11,744 nucleotides of DNA from RUG760 sp045642205 (GCA_045642205.1 JAZUIK010000008.1:1-11744), one strand, 5' to 3'. Positions 1 to 6,575 are shown, counted from the stretch's first letter. Notes: generated by a model not told the origin, from the sequence alone. Translations and numbers: made by a program.

Positions 1-455
1 ATCGTATGATGTCCCTGTTCTTGGGCAAGAGTGGTAAGCACATTATCTGCGGTGGAACCACTTCTTCCATTGCTGCCAAGTATCTTGGTAAGCAGGTGCA
101 GGTAAGTTTGAGCTTCGAGAGAAGTGACATTCCTCCCATTGCCAAGATCGAAGGCGTTGATCTTGTCACGGAAGGTGTTATCACCATGGCCAAGGTCATC
201 GAATACGCTAAGGATGCACTGGACCAGAATCTGCTCTATGAAAAGTGGAGTATGGGACATGATGGTGCTTCCATGATCTGCCGTATGCTGTTTGAAGAGG
301 GAACGGATATCAACTTCTATGTTGGTCGTGCCGTTAACCCCGCTCACCAGAATCCGGATCTTCCCATCAATTTCAATATCAAGATGAATATCGTGGAAGA
401 GTTGTCTGCCTGCCTGAAGAAGATGGGCAAGAAGATCAAGGTCAGTTATTTCTAA
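1..455 (+). CDS. SpoIIE-family (PP2C-type) protein phosphatase, C-terminal part, 5' truncated by window edge
   Basis: The frame is open to the left edge (an Arg codon precedes the first Met), so this is the tail of a longer protein, about 150 residues of what is usually close to 400. Visible blocks are SGKHIICGGTTSSIAAKYLGK, IEGVDLVTEGVITM and FYVGRAVNPAHQNPDLP. I recall these from the C-terminal region of the SpoIIE-like serine phosphatases encoded beside [FeFe] hydrogenases in Clostridia. The catalytic PP2C metal-binding Asp residues would lie outside the window, so activity cannot be judged here. The hydrogenase start is 41 bases downstream on the same strand with no terminator between, so co-transcription is likely. 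Inferred role: a phosphatase acting in a signalling step linked to hydrogen metabolism. The assignment rests on remembered family resemblance plus context, and the substrate is unknown. Confidence 0.7.
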   Translation, partial: RMMSLFLGKSGKHIICGGTTSSIAAKYLGKQVQVSLSFERSDIPPIAKIEGVDLVTEGVITMAKVIEYAKDALDQNLLYEKWSMGHDGASMICRMLFEEGTDINFYVGRAVNPAHQNPDLPINFNIKMNIVEELSACLKKMGKKIKVSYF

Positions 456-496
456 CAGTGCCCATCGCTGTGAAGAGAAAATAGGAGCGAAAGTCA

Positions 497-1939
497 ATGA
501 AAAAGTTTGATACCAAGGTGCAGTATCTTAAGTACAAGGTACTGAGAGAGGTTGCCAGAAACGCCTGGAACGATACCCTGACAGAGAACATGCTGGAGAT
601 CCCCAAGGTCATTATTCCCGGTAAGGTTCCCACCATGCGCTGCTGTGTCTATAAGGAGCGTGCAATTGTTGGTGAGCGTATCAAGATGGCAATGGGAGGA
701 CATCCTGAGAATCCCAATGCGATCGAGGTACTGGAGATTGCCTGCGAAGAGTGTCCCATGGGTGGTTATGAAGTAACCAATGCATGTCAGGGATGTCTGG
801 CACATCGCTGCGAAGATGCCTGCCGCTTTGGTGCGATCACTTCCGATGAGAACCATGTTGCCCACATCGATAAGAGCAAGTGTAAAGAATGTGGTGCCTG
901 CTCCAAGGTCTGTCCTTATACTGCTATTATCTCCCGCAGACGTCCCTGTGAGAATGCCTGCAAGGTAAAGGCTATCAAGATGAATGAAGAGGGTGCAGCT
1001 GCCATCGATAACAACAAGTGTATCTCCTGTGGTGCCTGTGTCTATCAGTGCCCCTTCGGAGCCATCACGGAAAAGTCCTACATCCTCTCTGTCATCGATA
1101 TGATCAAGAAGAGTGAAGGAAATACCAAGTACAAGGTCTTTGGTGTGATCGCTCCCGCTATTGTCTCTCAGTTCAGTTATGCTAAGGTCGGACAGGTTAT
1201 CGCCGGTCTGAAACAGCTCGGTTTCCATAATGTTGTCGAAGCAGCACTGGGTGCAGATATTGTTGCCATGAATGAGGCAAGAGAACTGGCAGAAAAGGGA
1301 AAACTGACCAGCTCCTGCTGTCCTGCATTTGTCAGCTATATTGAGAAGAGTATGCCGAATATGGTTCCCTATATCTCTCATAATCCTTCTCCCATGGCTG
1401 CCCTGGCTAAGTATATCAAGATGCAGGAGGGTGACTGTAAGGTAGTCTTCATCGGTCCCTGTACTGCTAAGAAGATGGAGTTCCAGAAGGAAGAGGTTAA
1501 GCCTTATGTCGATGCCGTCATCACCTTCGAGGAACTGCAGGCACTGTTTGACAGTAAGGATATCGATCTGGCATCTCTGGAAGAAGAACATCTGAACAAT
1601 GCATCCTATTACGGACGTATCTTTGCCCGTTCCGGCGGACTGTCCGAGGCTGTCGCAGAAGCATTGAAAGAGCAGGGACTGGATCAGACCTTTGAACTTC
1701 AGGGAGCTGTCTGCAGCGGTATCGAGGAGTGCAAGCTGGCACTTTTGAAGATGAACAAGGGTGTCTTAAATGCCAACTTCATCGAGGGTATGGCCTGCAT
1801 CGGAGGATGTATCGGTGGTGCCGGATGTCTGACACACGGTGAAAAGAATAAGGCCGAAGTCGATAAGTTCGGTAAAGAAGCCGTAGAGGGTAACATTCAG
1901 GGATCCTTGACTCTGCTTCGAATGAGACATATGAAATAA
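497..1939 (+). CDS. [FeFe] hydrogenase, group B, monomeric iron-only type with ferredoxin-like domains
   Basis: Reversible H2 oxidation/proton reduction in the cytoplasm, 480 aa. The N-terminal 190 residues carry many cysteines in cluster-binding spacing: C83/C86, C97/C100/C105/C109, then two classic 4Fe-4S sets, C129-C132-C135-C139 with C151/C155, and C175-C178-C181-C185. The H-cluster domain shows L1 TSSCCPAF at 271-278, L2 GPCTAKKME at 320-328 and L3 EGMACIGGCIGGAGC at 430-444. By analogy with Clostridium CpI, C275, C322, C434 and C438 are the H-cluster ligands and C274 is the proton-relay cysteine. L1 with AF where group A enzymes have GW marks group B. Length fits this family. The start is supported by TAGGAG nine bases upstream. 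There is no NADH-binding or NuoE/F-like partner in view, so a ferredoxin-linked enzyme is likely. The maturases HydEFG are not in the window. The large hairpin beginning at 1946 probably ends this unit. Confidence 0.93.
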   Translation: MKKFDTKVQYLKYKVLREVARNAWNDTLTENMLEIPKVIIPGKVPTMRCCVYKERAIVGERIKMAMGGHPENPNAIEVLEIACEECPMGGYEVTNACQGCLAHRCEDACRFGAITSDENHVAHIDKSKCKECGACSKVCPYTAIISRRRPCENACKVKAIKMNEEGAAAIDNNKCISCGACVYQCPFGAITEKSYILSVIDMIKKSEGNTKYKVFGVIAPAIVSQFSYAKVGQVIAGLKQLGFHNVVEAALGADIVAMNEARELAEKGKLTSSCCPAFVSYIEKSMPNMVPYISHNPSPMAALAKYIKMQEGDCKVVFIGPCTAKKMEFQKEEVKPYVDAVITFEELQALFDSKDIDLASLEEEHLNNASYYGRIFARSGGLSEAVAEALKEQGLDQTFELQGAVCSGIEECKLALLKMNKGVLNANFIEGMACIGGCIGGAGCLTHGEKNKAEVDKFGKEAVEGNIQGSLTLLRMRHMK

Positions 1940-1945
1940 CGCAAT

Positions 1946-2006
1946 GGGAGACAGAGCATTTCTGCGTACCGGGAGCTACCCGGTACACAGAAATACTCTG
2001 TCTCCC
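1946..2006. terminator. Long hairpin downstream of the hydrogenase (possible terminator or processed RNA stem)
   Basis: The arms are GGGAGACAGAG (1946-1956), ATTTCTG (1958-1964) and GTACCGGG (1966-1973), pairing with CCCGGTAC (1979-1986), CAGAAAT (1988-1994) and CTCTGTCTCCC (1996-2006) around the 5-base loop AGCTA. That is 26 Watson-Crick pairs with only two opposed non-pairs, C1957/A1995 and C1965/A1987. The following bases (TTAATTGTATATC) are only loosely T-rich, so as a plus-strand terminator it is strong in stem but weak in U-tract. Read on the minus strand, both mismatches become U-G wobbles and the stem has no interruption. Confidence 0.7.
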
Positions 2007-2031
2007 TTAATTGTATATCGTTTATTTGTTA

Positions 2032-2067
2032 GAAAAGCCCCTCAGGTTGATATCTGAGGGGCTTTTC
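2032..2067. terminator. Bidirectional intrinsic terminator between converging hydrogenase and HipA-like genes
   Basis: A perfect 14-bp stem, GAAAAGCCCCTCAG (2032-2045) with CTGAGGGGCTTTTC (2054-2067), around an 8-base loop. The A-run in the left arm and T-run in the right arm let it act in both directions. It lies 30 bases beyond the stop of the minus-strand kinase gene and can also back up the hydrogenase hairpin. Its core is nearly identical to the terminator at 10326-10383. Confidence 0.88.
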
Positions 2068-2097
2068 AATGGAAGAAATATACTGCGCAATTTCGGG

Positions 2098-3177
2098 TCA
2101 TCGAGGTTTTGAGATCTCTTGCATGATCAGTTCATAACGAGTATAAACATAATCTTCTACAACTTTAGAACGGACATTCATGTTGGTAGCTTGGATGCTG
2201 GACGCAATCATATCTCGTGTGAGATTCGGAATTGCCTTCTCATATTCCGGATGGTTATGAATGACATCTGCGAATAGTGAGATCAGCATATCACTTTTTC
2301 CTGTGATATGAGGATAACCATTGGCGATCAGTGCCATGTTATGATCAAACAGGGGAGCGAAGTCCAGGATATCACCACTATCAGGATCACGAAGAAGTCC
2401 GAAGTTTCCTGTATGTCTGTCCGGATTGGCAATCAGTGCATCGATGAAGATCATTTGAATATACTTGGAAATTCCCCATGGACAGAGGTCTTCAAGAGCA
2501 CCGATGACAGCTTCGTAATCTTCTGTGTCATTCATAAACGAACTTGCAGGCTCAAAACATACCATGGCTCCATCGGTGAAATCTAAAGACTTGACACACT
2601 TTTCGCCCTTTTCGTAGATGGCAGCTTTGATTCCAAGTTTGTCACAGAGCTTGCTGATAAACACTTCGGTGAAGATCTCGAGGGGGGTGGCTTTCTTGTA
2701 CATCCACCACTGACCATCGATATTCTTCCAGCATTTTTCGTAACTTCCGATATTCGTCAGTTCAGGTGAATGGGGTGAAGTATGGGAGGCTACATAATTA
2801 AACGACTGATAGTTTCCTTTCAGAGCGATGTTGGAGGCAGCCTTGGCACTTAACTTCTTGAAAGATTCGGCATCAAAGCAGATTTCCTCATATGTAGTTG
2901 TACTTCCGATGGGGCGGATCCAGTATGTGTCGGTGATCGTAGCACCATTCGCTTTGATAACGGTGGATAGATCATCCTTCTTCGATAGTCTTAGAGCTTT
3001 CTTTAGTAATCGGGAGTTCGCACGACGAGAGTCTACAGCTCTGGATACCAACCACTTATTAGCGTCAGAATAATAGGTAAGGAAAAGAGGAAGAAGATTA
3101 TGGTCGTTGACAGATAGCTGGTCATCCTGCCATATGGCTGTGACAGTGTCTTTGTTCATTACTTCATAATTCTTCAT
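2098..3177 (-). CDS. HipA-like / CtkA-like protein kinase-fold protein, solitary
   Basis: A 359-aa protein with the HipA-type kinase signature. NPDRHTGNFG at 251-260 gives catalytic D253 and metal-binding N258, and LDFAPLFDHN at 271-280 gives D278 in the DFG-equivalent position. An upstream segment, GQWWMYKKATPLEIFTEVF at about 155-173, looks like the ATP-binding lysine strand (K161 or K162) followed by the alpha-C glutamate. These residues suggest an active kinase rather than a relic. Family knowledge: HipA kinases phosphorylate tRNA synthetases or other targets and usually sit beside a HipB antitoxin; H. pylori CtkA is a solitary relative. No small helix-turn-helix gene adjoins this one, so a toxin-antitoxin role is not supported. 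The start is set by AAAGGAGG seven bases before the ATG. It lies 70 bases behind yfcE with no terminator seen, so it may belong to that operon. The target is unknown. Confidence 0.75.
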   Translation of the reverse strand: MKNYEVMNKDTVTAIWQDDQLSVNDHNLLPLFLTYYSDANKWLVSRAVDSRRANSRLLKKALRLSKKDDLSTVIKANGATITDTYWIRPIGSTTTYEEICFDAESFKKLSAKAASNIALKGNYQSFNYVASHTSPHSPELTNIGSYEKCWKNIDGQWWMYKKATPLEIFTEVFISKLCDKLGIKAAIYEKGEKCVKSLDFTDGAMVCFEPASSFMNDTEDYEAVIGALEDLCPWGISKYIQMIFIDALIANPDRHTGNFGLLRDPDSGDILDFAPLFDHNMALIANGYPHITGKSDMLISLFADVIHNHPEYEKAIPNLTRDMIASSIQATNMNVRSKVVEDYVYTRYELIMQEISKPR

Positions 3178-3247
3178 TGCATGTCCTCCTTTCAGAAAAA
3201 ACTGGTTTCAACACTATAAATGTCGGGTTATCTGACTATGGGAAGGA

Positions 3248-3796
3248 TCAATGGATCTGATAGTTCCAGATCGTCATACCGTTTTCAATATTCTTCCAGG
3301 TGAAGGTACCATCTTCCAGGATCATATATCCGTGATGAGAACCTTCCTTGGGGATGGAGACACTGCCGGGATTCATATAGATGTAATCTTCGTGTTCTGT
3401 ACAGACGGGAACATGGGTATGGCCGTGGAGCAGGATATCACCCTTATGCAGAGGCGGAAGCTTGGTCTCGTTGTATACATGACCATGAGTGCAATAGACC
3501 ATCTTGTTGCCAAGGTCCAGTACGGCATAGTCAGCCAGGACGGGAAATTCCAGAACCATCTGATCTACTTCCGTGTCGCAGTTTCCACGGACACAGAGGA
3601 TATCATTCTTTAAGGGATTCAGCATGGCGATGACTTCCTTGGGGGCGTATCCCTCCGGAAGGTCATTGCGGGGACCATGGTAGAGGATATCTCCCAAAAG
3701 GAGGAGACGGTCTGCTTTCTCTTCTTTATATCTGTCCAACATATGACGGCAGTAAGTGCTGCTGCCGTGGATGTCGGAAGCGATCATCCATTTCAT
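3248..3796 (-). CDS. yfcE: YfcE-type metallophosphoesterase (phosphodiesterase)
   Basis: A cytosolic, two-metal calcineurin-like phosphodiesterase of 182 aa, the normal length for YfcE. All five metal-site blocks are present: DIH at 8-10, GD at 35-36, GNCD at 71-74, HGH at 104-106 and GHTH at 125-128. The stretch HGPRNDLPEGYAP (40-52) and the phrase NPGSVSIPK (142-150) closely match what I recall of E. coli YfcE, which hydrolyses artificial phosphodiesters in vitro; its physiological substrate is not settled. The start follows a GTGAGGAA ribosome binding site. It begins 21 bases after the stop of the DUF1836 gene on the same strand, so the two are almost certainly one transcript. Confidence 0.92.
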   Translation of the reverse strand: MKWMIASDIHGSSTYCRHMLDRYKEEKADRLLLLGDILYHGPRNDLPEGYAPKEVIAMLNPLKNDILCVRGNCDTEVDQMVLEFPVLADYAVLDLGNKMVYCTHGHVYNETKLPPLHKGDILLHGHTHVPVCTEHEDYIYMNPGSVSIPKEGSHHGYMILEDGTFTWKNIENGMTIWNYQIH

Positions 3797-3817
3797 TATC
3801 TATTCCTCACTTTTTTT

Positions 3818-4414
3818 TTATTCTTTTTCAGGATTTTCCGGATGCTCCAGAAGCTGAAGCTTTTCAGATATCAGACGGGAAAATCCCGCACACAGTGCAT
3901 TGGAAATGATCAGTCGATCCACTTCAGCTGTCACGTCTGTGCTGTCTGCACCATCAGTGTTTCCTTCCATAAGAGGAGCAGCCGCTTCGGAGATCAAAGA
4001 GGTGAAGCGGGAGCATGCCTGTTTGTGCTGGGAGACATAGTCCATATAACACTTCTTAAGATCATCTTCCGTCAGATTGGAGGGGATCAATGCCTTCAGG
4101 ACAGCTAAGGGAAGACTCTGTTTTAAGGTACAGATCATTAACAGGTAAGCGATGTGAGAACGGTAGTAACGTTTCTTTACAGGTTCCGGCATCATCTTCA
4201 GACGGACATAATTGTTGATGGAAGCAGCGGTGACTGCCTGCTCATCTTTGTTGTCGGATGGAAGATAGGTGAGATATTGCTGCATCAACAGGGTAACCTG
4301 TTCCATATATAATCCCAGATCAGGGATCATTTCCCAGGCGGGAAGCTGATAGCTTTCCAGATAGGCCTGCCAATTGCGCAGATTCTCTGCGACTTCAGAG
4401 CGAATATATGCCAT
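3818..4414 (-). CDS. DUF1836 domain protein, putative DNA-binding regulator
   Basis: A 198-aa soluble protein. The DUF1836 core is recognisable as LPAWEMIPDLGLYMEQV (24-40), a Thr/Ala-Ile-Asn-Asn-Tyr-Val helix (63-70), and MPEPVKKRYYRSHIAYLLMI (75-94). This last segment resembles the wing and second helix of MerR-like winged-helix proteins, which is why a regulatory role is suspected; the family has no established function that I know of. Residues 150-165 are Asp/Thr-rich and probably a linker. The start is fixed by AGAGGAGG six bases upstream. It is first in a minus-strand unit with yfcE and perhaps the HipA-like kinase, transcribed from the promoter at 4444-4472. A membrane protein gene diverges from it across 169 bases and is a possible target if it is a local regulator (inference). 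Confidence 0.85.
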   Translation of the reverse strand: MAYIRSEVAENLRNWQAYLESYQLPAWEMIPDLGLYMEQVTLLMQQYLTYLPSDNKDEQAVTAASINNYVRLKMMPEPVKKRYYRSHIAYLLMICTLKQSLPLAVLKALIPSNLTEDDLKKCYMDYVSQHKQACSRFTSLISEAAAPLMEGNTDGADSTDVTAEVDRLIISNALCAGFSRLISEKLQLLEHPENPEKE

Positions 4415-4443
4415 GGATACCTCCTCTTTGTACGAATGTATCT

Positions 4444-4472
4444 ATTATATGTGAATCGAATAAGAATAACAA
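4444..4472 (-). promoter_or_regulatory. Sigma-A promoter for the DUF1836-yfcE unit
   Basis: On the minus strand, TTGTTA (4472-4467) is followed after 17 bases by a perfect TATAAT (4449-4444), about 30 bases before the DUF1836 start codon. It faces away from the promoter at 4494-4522. Confidence 0.65.
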
Positions 4473-4493
4473 GGATAAATGGGAAAAATATGG

Positions 4494-4522
4494 TTGACAT
4501 AATCCGAGTGATGCTCTAAACT
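4494..4522 (+). promoter_or_regulatory. Sigma-A promoter for the PAP2-like gene
   Basis: A perfect -35 TTGACA (4494-4499), a 17-base spacer and -10 TAAACT (4517-4522), preceded by an A-rich stretch. Transcription would begin near 4529, giving a leader of about 55 bases before the ATG at 4584. Confidence 0.65.
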
Positions 4523-4583
4523 AATATACAGTATTAGATGAAACGATATCGAGAACGACAGATATAATATGAGGAGAGATAAA

Positions 4584-5186
4584 ATGAAAGCAAATGTGAA
4601 AAGACCCCTGGCACAGCTGATCCGGATACTTTCAGCACCGTCATTGACTGCCATCTTGTTTATGGTCATACTGAAGATCTATGCACCGGAAGCATTTCCC
4701 AGTTGGATGGAGATCAAGATCTCCCTTGTTTTTCTTTCCGTACTTCCTATGAGTGCCTACCTGATCTGGGCACTGATCCCTTCCCTTCGTAAAGAGGGAA
4801 GAAAGAGTCAGAGAAAGCTTGCCTTTATCTTTTCCGGAGCCGGCTATGTGGGAGCCTTTATCTATGGCGCACTGCTTAGCGGCAATCATGATCTGGCCAT
4901 GGTCACGACGATCTACCTTCTTTCGGTGATCCTTCTGATCTTCTGCAACAAGGTGCTCCATTCCAAAGCCAGCGGACACAGCTGCGGTGTAGCAGGTCCT
5001 ATGATCGTCTGTGTATACTACTTTGGTGTCGTTGGCCTCGTGATCGGTGGTACGATCTATCTGCTGGTCTTCTGGGCCTCCATCGAGTCCAGACGTCATA
5101 CGGCCGAGGAATTCCTGGAGGGAACCTTCATCAATGGACTGGCCAGTGTACTGACCTGGGCCTGCTTTATGGCTGCGTTGGTATGA
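4584..5186 (+). CDS. PAP2-like (phosphatidic acid phosphatase-related) membrane protein
   Basis: A 200-aa integral membrane protein with hydrophobic segments near residues 16-33, 45-66, 78-98, 105-122, 138-165 and 183-200. A conserved-looking KASGHSCGVAGP (128-139) supplies the SGH element of the PAP2 family. ESRRHTAEEFLEG (168-180) resembles the C-terminal R-x(n)-H-x3-(D/E) element that holds the phosphate-attacking histidine. The first PAP2 motif (KxxxxxxRP) is not convincing, so enzymatic activity is uncertain; related divergent PAP2-like proteins occur in bacteria and archaea. I chose ATG 4584 rather than ATG 4569, because GAGGAGAG (4571-4578) sits at proper distance upstream of 4584 and would lie inside the gene if 4569 were used. 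It is a single-gene unit, with a weak AT-rich hairpin after the stop. Confidence 0.6.
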   Translation: MKANVKRPLAQLIRILSAPSLTAILFMVILKIYAPEAFPSWMEIKISLVFLSVLPMSAYLIWALIPSLRKEGRKSQRKLAFIFSGAGYVGAFIYGALLSGNHDLAMVTTIYLLSVILLIFCNKVLHSKASGHSCGVAGPMIVCVYYFGVVGLVIGGTIYLLVFWASIESRRHTAEEFLEGTFINGLASVLTWACFMAALV

Positions 5187-5192
5187 CCTTGC

Positions 5193-5217
5193 AGAAAAAG
5201 TTTATGTTGCTTTTTCT
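5193..5217 (+). terminator. Weak AT-rich hairpin after the PAP2-like gene
   Basis: AGAAAAAG (5193-5200) and CTTTTTCT (5210-5217) form an 8-bp stem with a 9-base loop, followed by TTA. It is mostly A-T pairs, and its right arm overlaps the -35 box of the next promoter, so its efficiency as a terminator is doubtful. Confidence 0.35.
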
Positions 5218-5235
5218 TTAAAATCTGAGTATAGT
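5207..5235 (+). promoter_or_regulatory. Sigma-A promoter of the fluoride riboswitch-antiporter transcript
   Basis: TTGCTT (5207-5212), a 17-base spacer and TATAGT (5230-5235). The predicted transcription start, about 5242, falls just before the first riboswitch stem at 5246, which is where an aptamer-bearing leader should begin. Confidence 0.6.
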
Positions 5236-5245
5236 AATTCGAGTA

Positions 5246-5316
5246 CGGGAATGAGGCACTCCCGGAAATGGACGATGTCCTTTCAAACCGCTATTTAAAG
5301 CTGATGGCTTCTGTGG
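5246..5316 (+). ncRNA. Fluoride riboswitch (crcB motif) aptamer
   Basis: The bases line up with the known fluoride aptamer (Thermotoga petrophila form, from memory). P1 is CGGGA (5246-5250) with TCCCG (5260-5264), and its loop holds the hallmark ATGAGGC (5251-5257). GAGGC (5253-5257) can form the pseudoknot with GCTTC (5307-5311), with one G-U pair. AAACC (5285-5289) is the joining strand. P3 is GCT (5290-5292) with AGC (5299-5301), followed by the conserved TGATGGCTTCT (5302-5312). The phosphates that hold the Mg-fluoride cluster in the crystal structure correspond to A5251, T5252, G5253, T5305 and G5306. An additional hairpin, 5265-5284, sits between P1 and the joining strand, where the optional P2 occurs in the motif. 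The RNA senses fluoride and should turn on the antiporter gene downstream. Confidence 0.88.
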
Positions 5317-5342
5317 ATATCACAGGGTCACCAGCTTTTCTT
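5299..5342 (+). terminator. Riboswitch expression platform: intrinsic terminator overlapping the aptamer
   Basis: AGCTGATG (5299-5306) pairs with CACCAGCT (5329-5336) with one mismatch. The inner stem CTGTG (5311-5315) pairs with CACAG (5321-5325), and TTTTCTT follows. The left arm consists of the P3 strand and the TGATGG segment of the fluoride aptamer, so ligand-stabilised aptamer and terminator exclude each other. This predicts an ON switch acting on transcription. Confidence 0.82.
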
Positions 5343-5370
5343 ATATCTGTGACCCGGAAAGAGGAAATAT

Positions 5371-6558
5371 ATGTTACTTAGTATCGCTCTGATCTTGCTT
5401 CTTGGAATGTTCCTTGGGTGGATCATGAAGAAGATCAAATTACCGGCATTGATCGGTATGCTGTTGACCGGTATCCTGCTGGGACCTGCCGTATTCAATC
5501 TGATCGATGGATCGATCCTGAATGTGTCAGGGGAACTTCGAAAGATTGCTCTGATCATTATCCTGACAAGAGCCGGATTAGGACTGGATATGGAAGGTTT
5601 GAAAAAGGTAGGCCGGCCTGCAGCGCTCATGTGCTTTGTACCGGCTACGTTTGAACTCCTTGGAATGATCCTTCTGGGAACTACGCTGCTGCATTTAACG
5701 CTTTTGGAGGCCGCTATTTTGGGAGCTGTCTTAGCGGCCGTATCTCCGGCGGTAGTCGTTCCTCGTATGGTCAAACTGATGGATGAAGGCTATGGAACCA
5801 AAGAGGGAATTCCTCAACTGATCCTGGCGGGGGCCTCCGTGGATGATGTGTATGTCATTGTCCTGTTTTCTACCTTTACCGGTATGACCCAGGGAAGCGG
5901 TATCGATGTATGGAGTTTTATCAACATCCCTGTTTCTATCCTGCTGGGCGCAGGCGTCGGAGCATTGATCGGTTATCTCTCTGCCAGATTCTTTGAAAAG
6001 GTCCATATCCGTGATACGGGTAAGGTGATCATCCTCTTGAGTATCTCCTTCCTGCTGGTAGCTTTAGAGGATGCACTGACGACCCCCATTACTTATTCAG
6101 CCCTGATCGCCATTATGTTTACAGGTATCGGTCTGCAGAAGTACAGAGGAGAAGTTGCGAAACGAATCTCGATCAAGTACTCCAAGCTCTGGGTTGCCGC
6201 TGAGGTCTTCCTCTTTGTTCTGGTAGGCGCATCCGTTCGGATCGACTATCTGGCAAAGATCGGTCCCATTGCCCTTGTTGCCATCGTAGGAGCTTTGGTA
6301 TTTCGTATGGCAGGAGTCTTTGTCTCTCTGCTTGGAACAAAGCTTACCAGCAAGGAAAGACTCTTTACCATGATGGCCTATACTCCCAAGGCTACCGTGC
6401 AGGCAGCGATCGGTGGTATCCCTCTGGCGATGGGACTTAGTTGTGGAGATACGGTCCTATCCGTTGCCGTTCTTGCCATTGTCCTGACGGCACCTCTGGG
6501 AGCTTTTGCTATCGATCAGAGTTACAAAAAACTCCTTCAAAAGGTAGGGAAAGACTAA
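5371..6558 (+). CDS. Cation:proton antiporter (CPA family), fluoride-riboswitch controlled
   Basis: A 395-aa polytopic membrane protein, hydrophobic nearly throughout, with about 11-12 predicted helices and no long C-terminal regulatory domain. The paired aspartates of CPA-type exchangers are in GASVDD (154-159, D158 and D159), following the conserved SPAVVVPRM stretch (125-133). A late helix carries YTPKATVQAAIGG (337-349), with K340 in a position typically conserved in related bacterial proteins. The substrate ions cannot be read from sequence. Because its leader is a fluoride riboswitch, and Na+/H+ antiporter-like genes are one of the recognised gene classes under this motif, a role in fluoride resistance (direct export or ion/pH compensation) is the best inference. 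No crcB/fluc or CLC-F gene is present in the window. AGAGG (5360-5364) lies six bases upstream of the start. There is no clear terminator before the GDPD promoter, so readthrough is possible. Confidence 0.85.
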   Translation: MLLSIALILLLGMFLGWIMKKIKLPALIGMLLTGILLGPAVFNLIDGSILNVSGELRKIALIIILTRAGLGLDMEGLKKVGRPAALMCFVPATFELLGMILLGTTLLHLTLLEAAILGAVLAAVSPAVVVPRMVKLMDEGYGTKEGIPQLILAGASVDDVYVIVLFSTFTGMTQGSGIDVWSFINIPVSILLGAGVGALIGYLSARFFEKVHIRDTGKVIILLSISFLLVALEDALTTPITYSALIAIMFTGIGLQKYRGEVAKRISIKYSKLWVAAEVFLFVLVGASVRIDYLAKIGPIALVAIVGALVFRMAGVFVSLLGTKLTSKERLFTMMAYTPKATVQAAIGGIPLAMGLSCGDTVLSVAVLAIVLTAPLGAFAIDQSYKKLLQKVGKD

Positions 6559-6575
6559 CATCCTTTCCGTATTTC

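Noticed and set aside
494..1591. A 365-codon open frame on the minus strand opposite the hydrogenase
   Set aside because: The plus-strand frame encodes a complete hydrogenase with all cluster motifs. The antisense translation has no recognisable domain and no ribosome binding site, so it is a shadow of codon bias.
2098..3177. A HipBA-type toxin-antitoxin module
   Set aside because: Only the kinase-like protein is present; neither flank holds a short helix-turn-helix antitoxin gene.
3677..4108. A plus-strand frame of 143 codons over yfcE and the DUF1836 gene
   Set aside because: It spans two well-supported minus-strand genes, and its product is a Phe/Leu-rich artefact of the antisense poly-T region.
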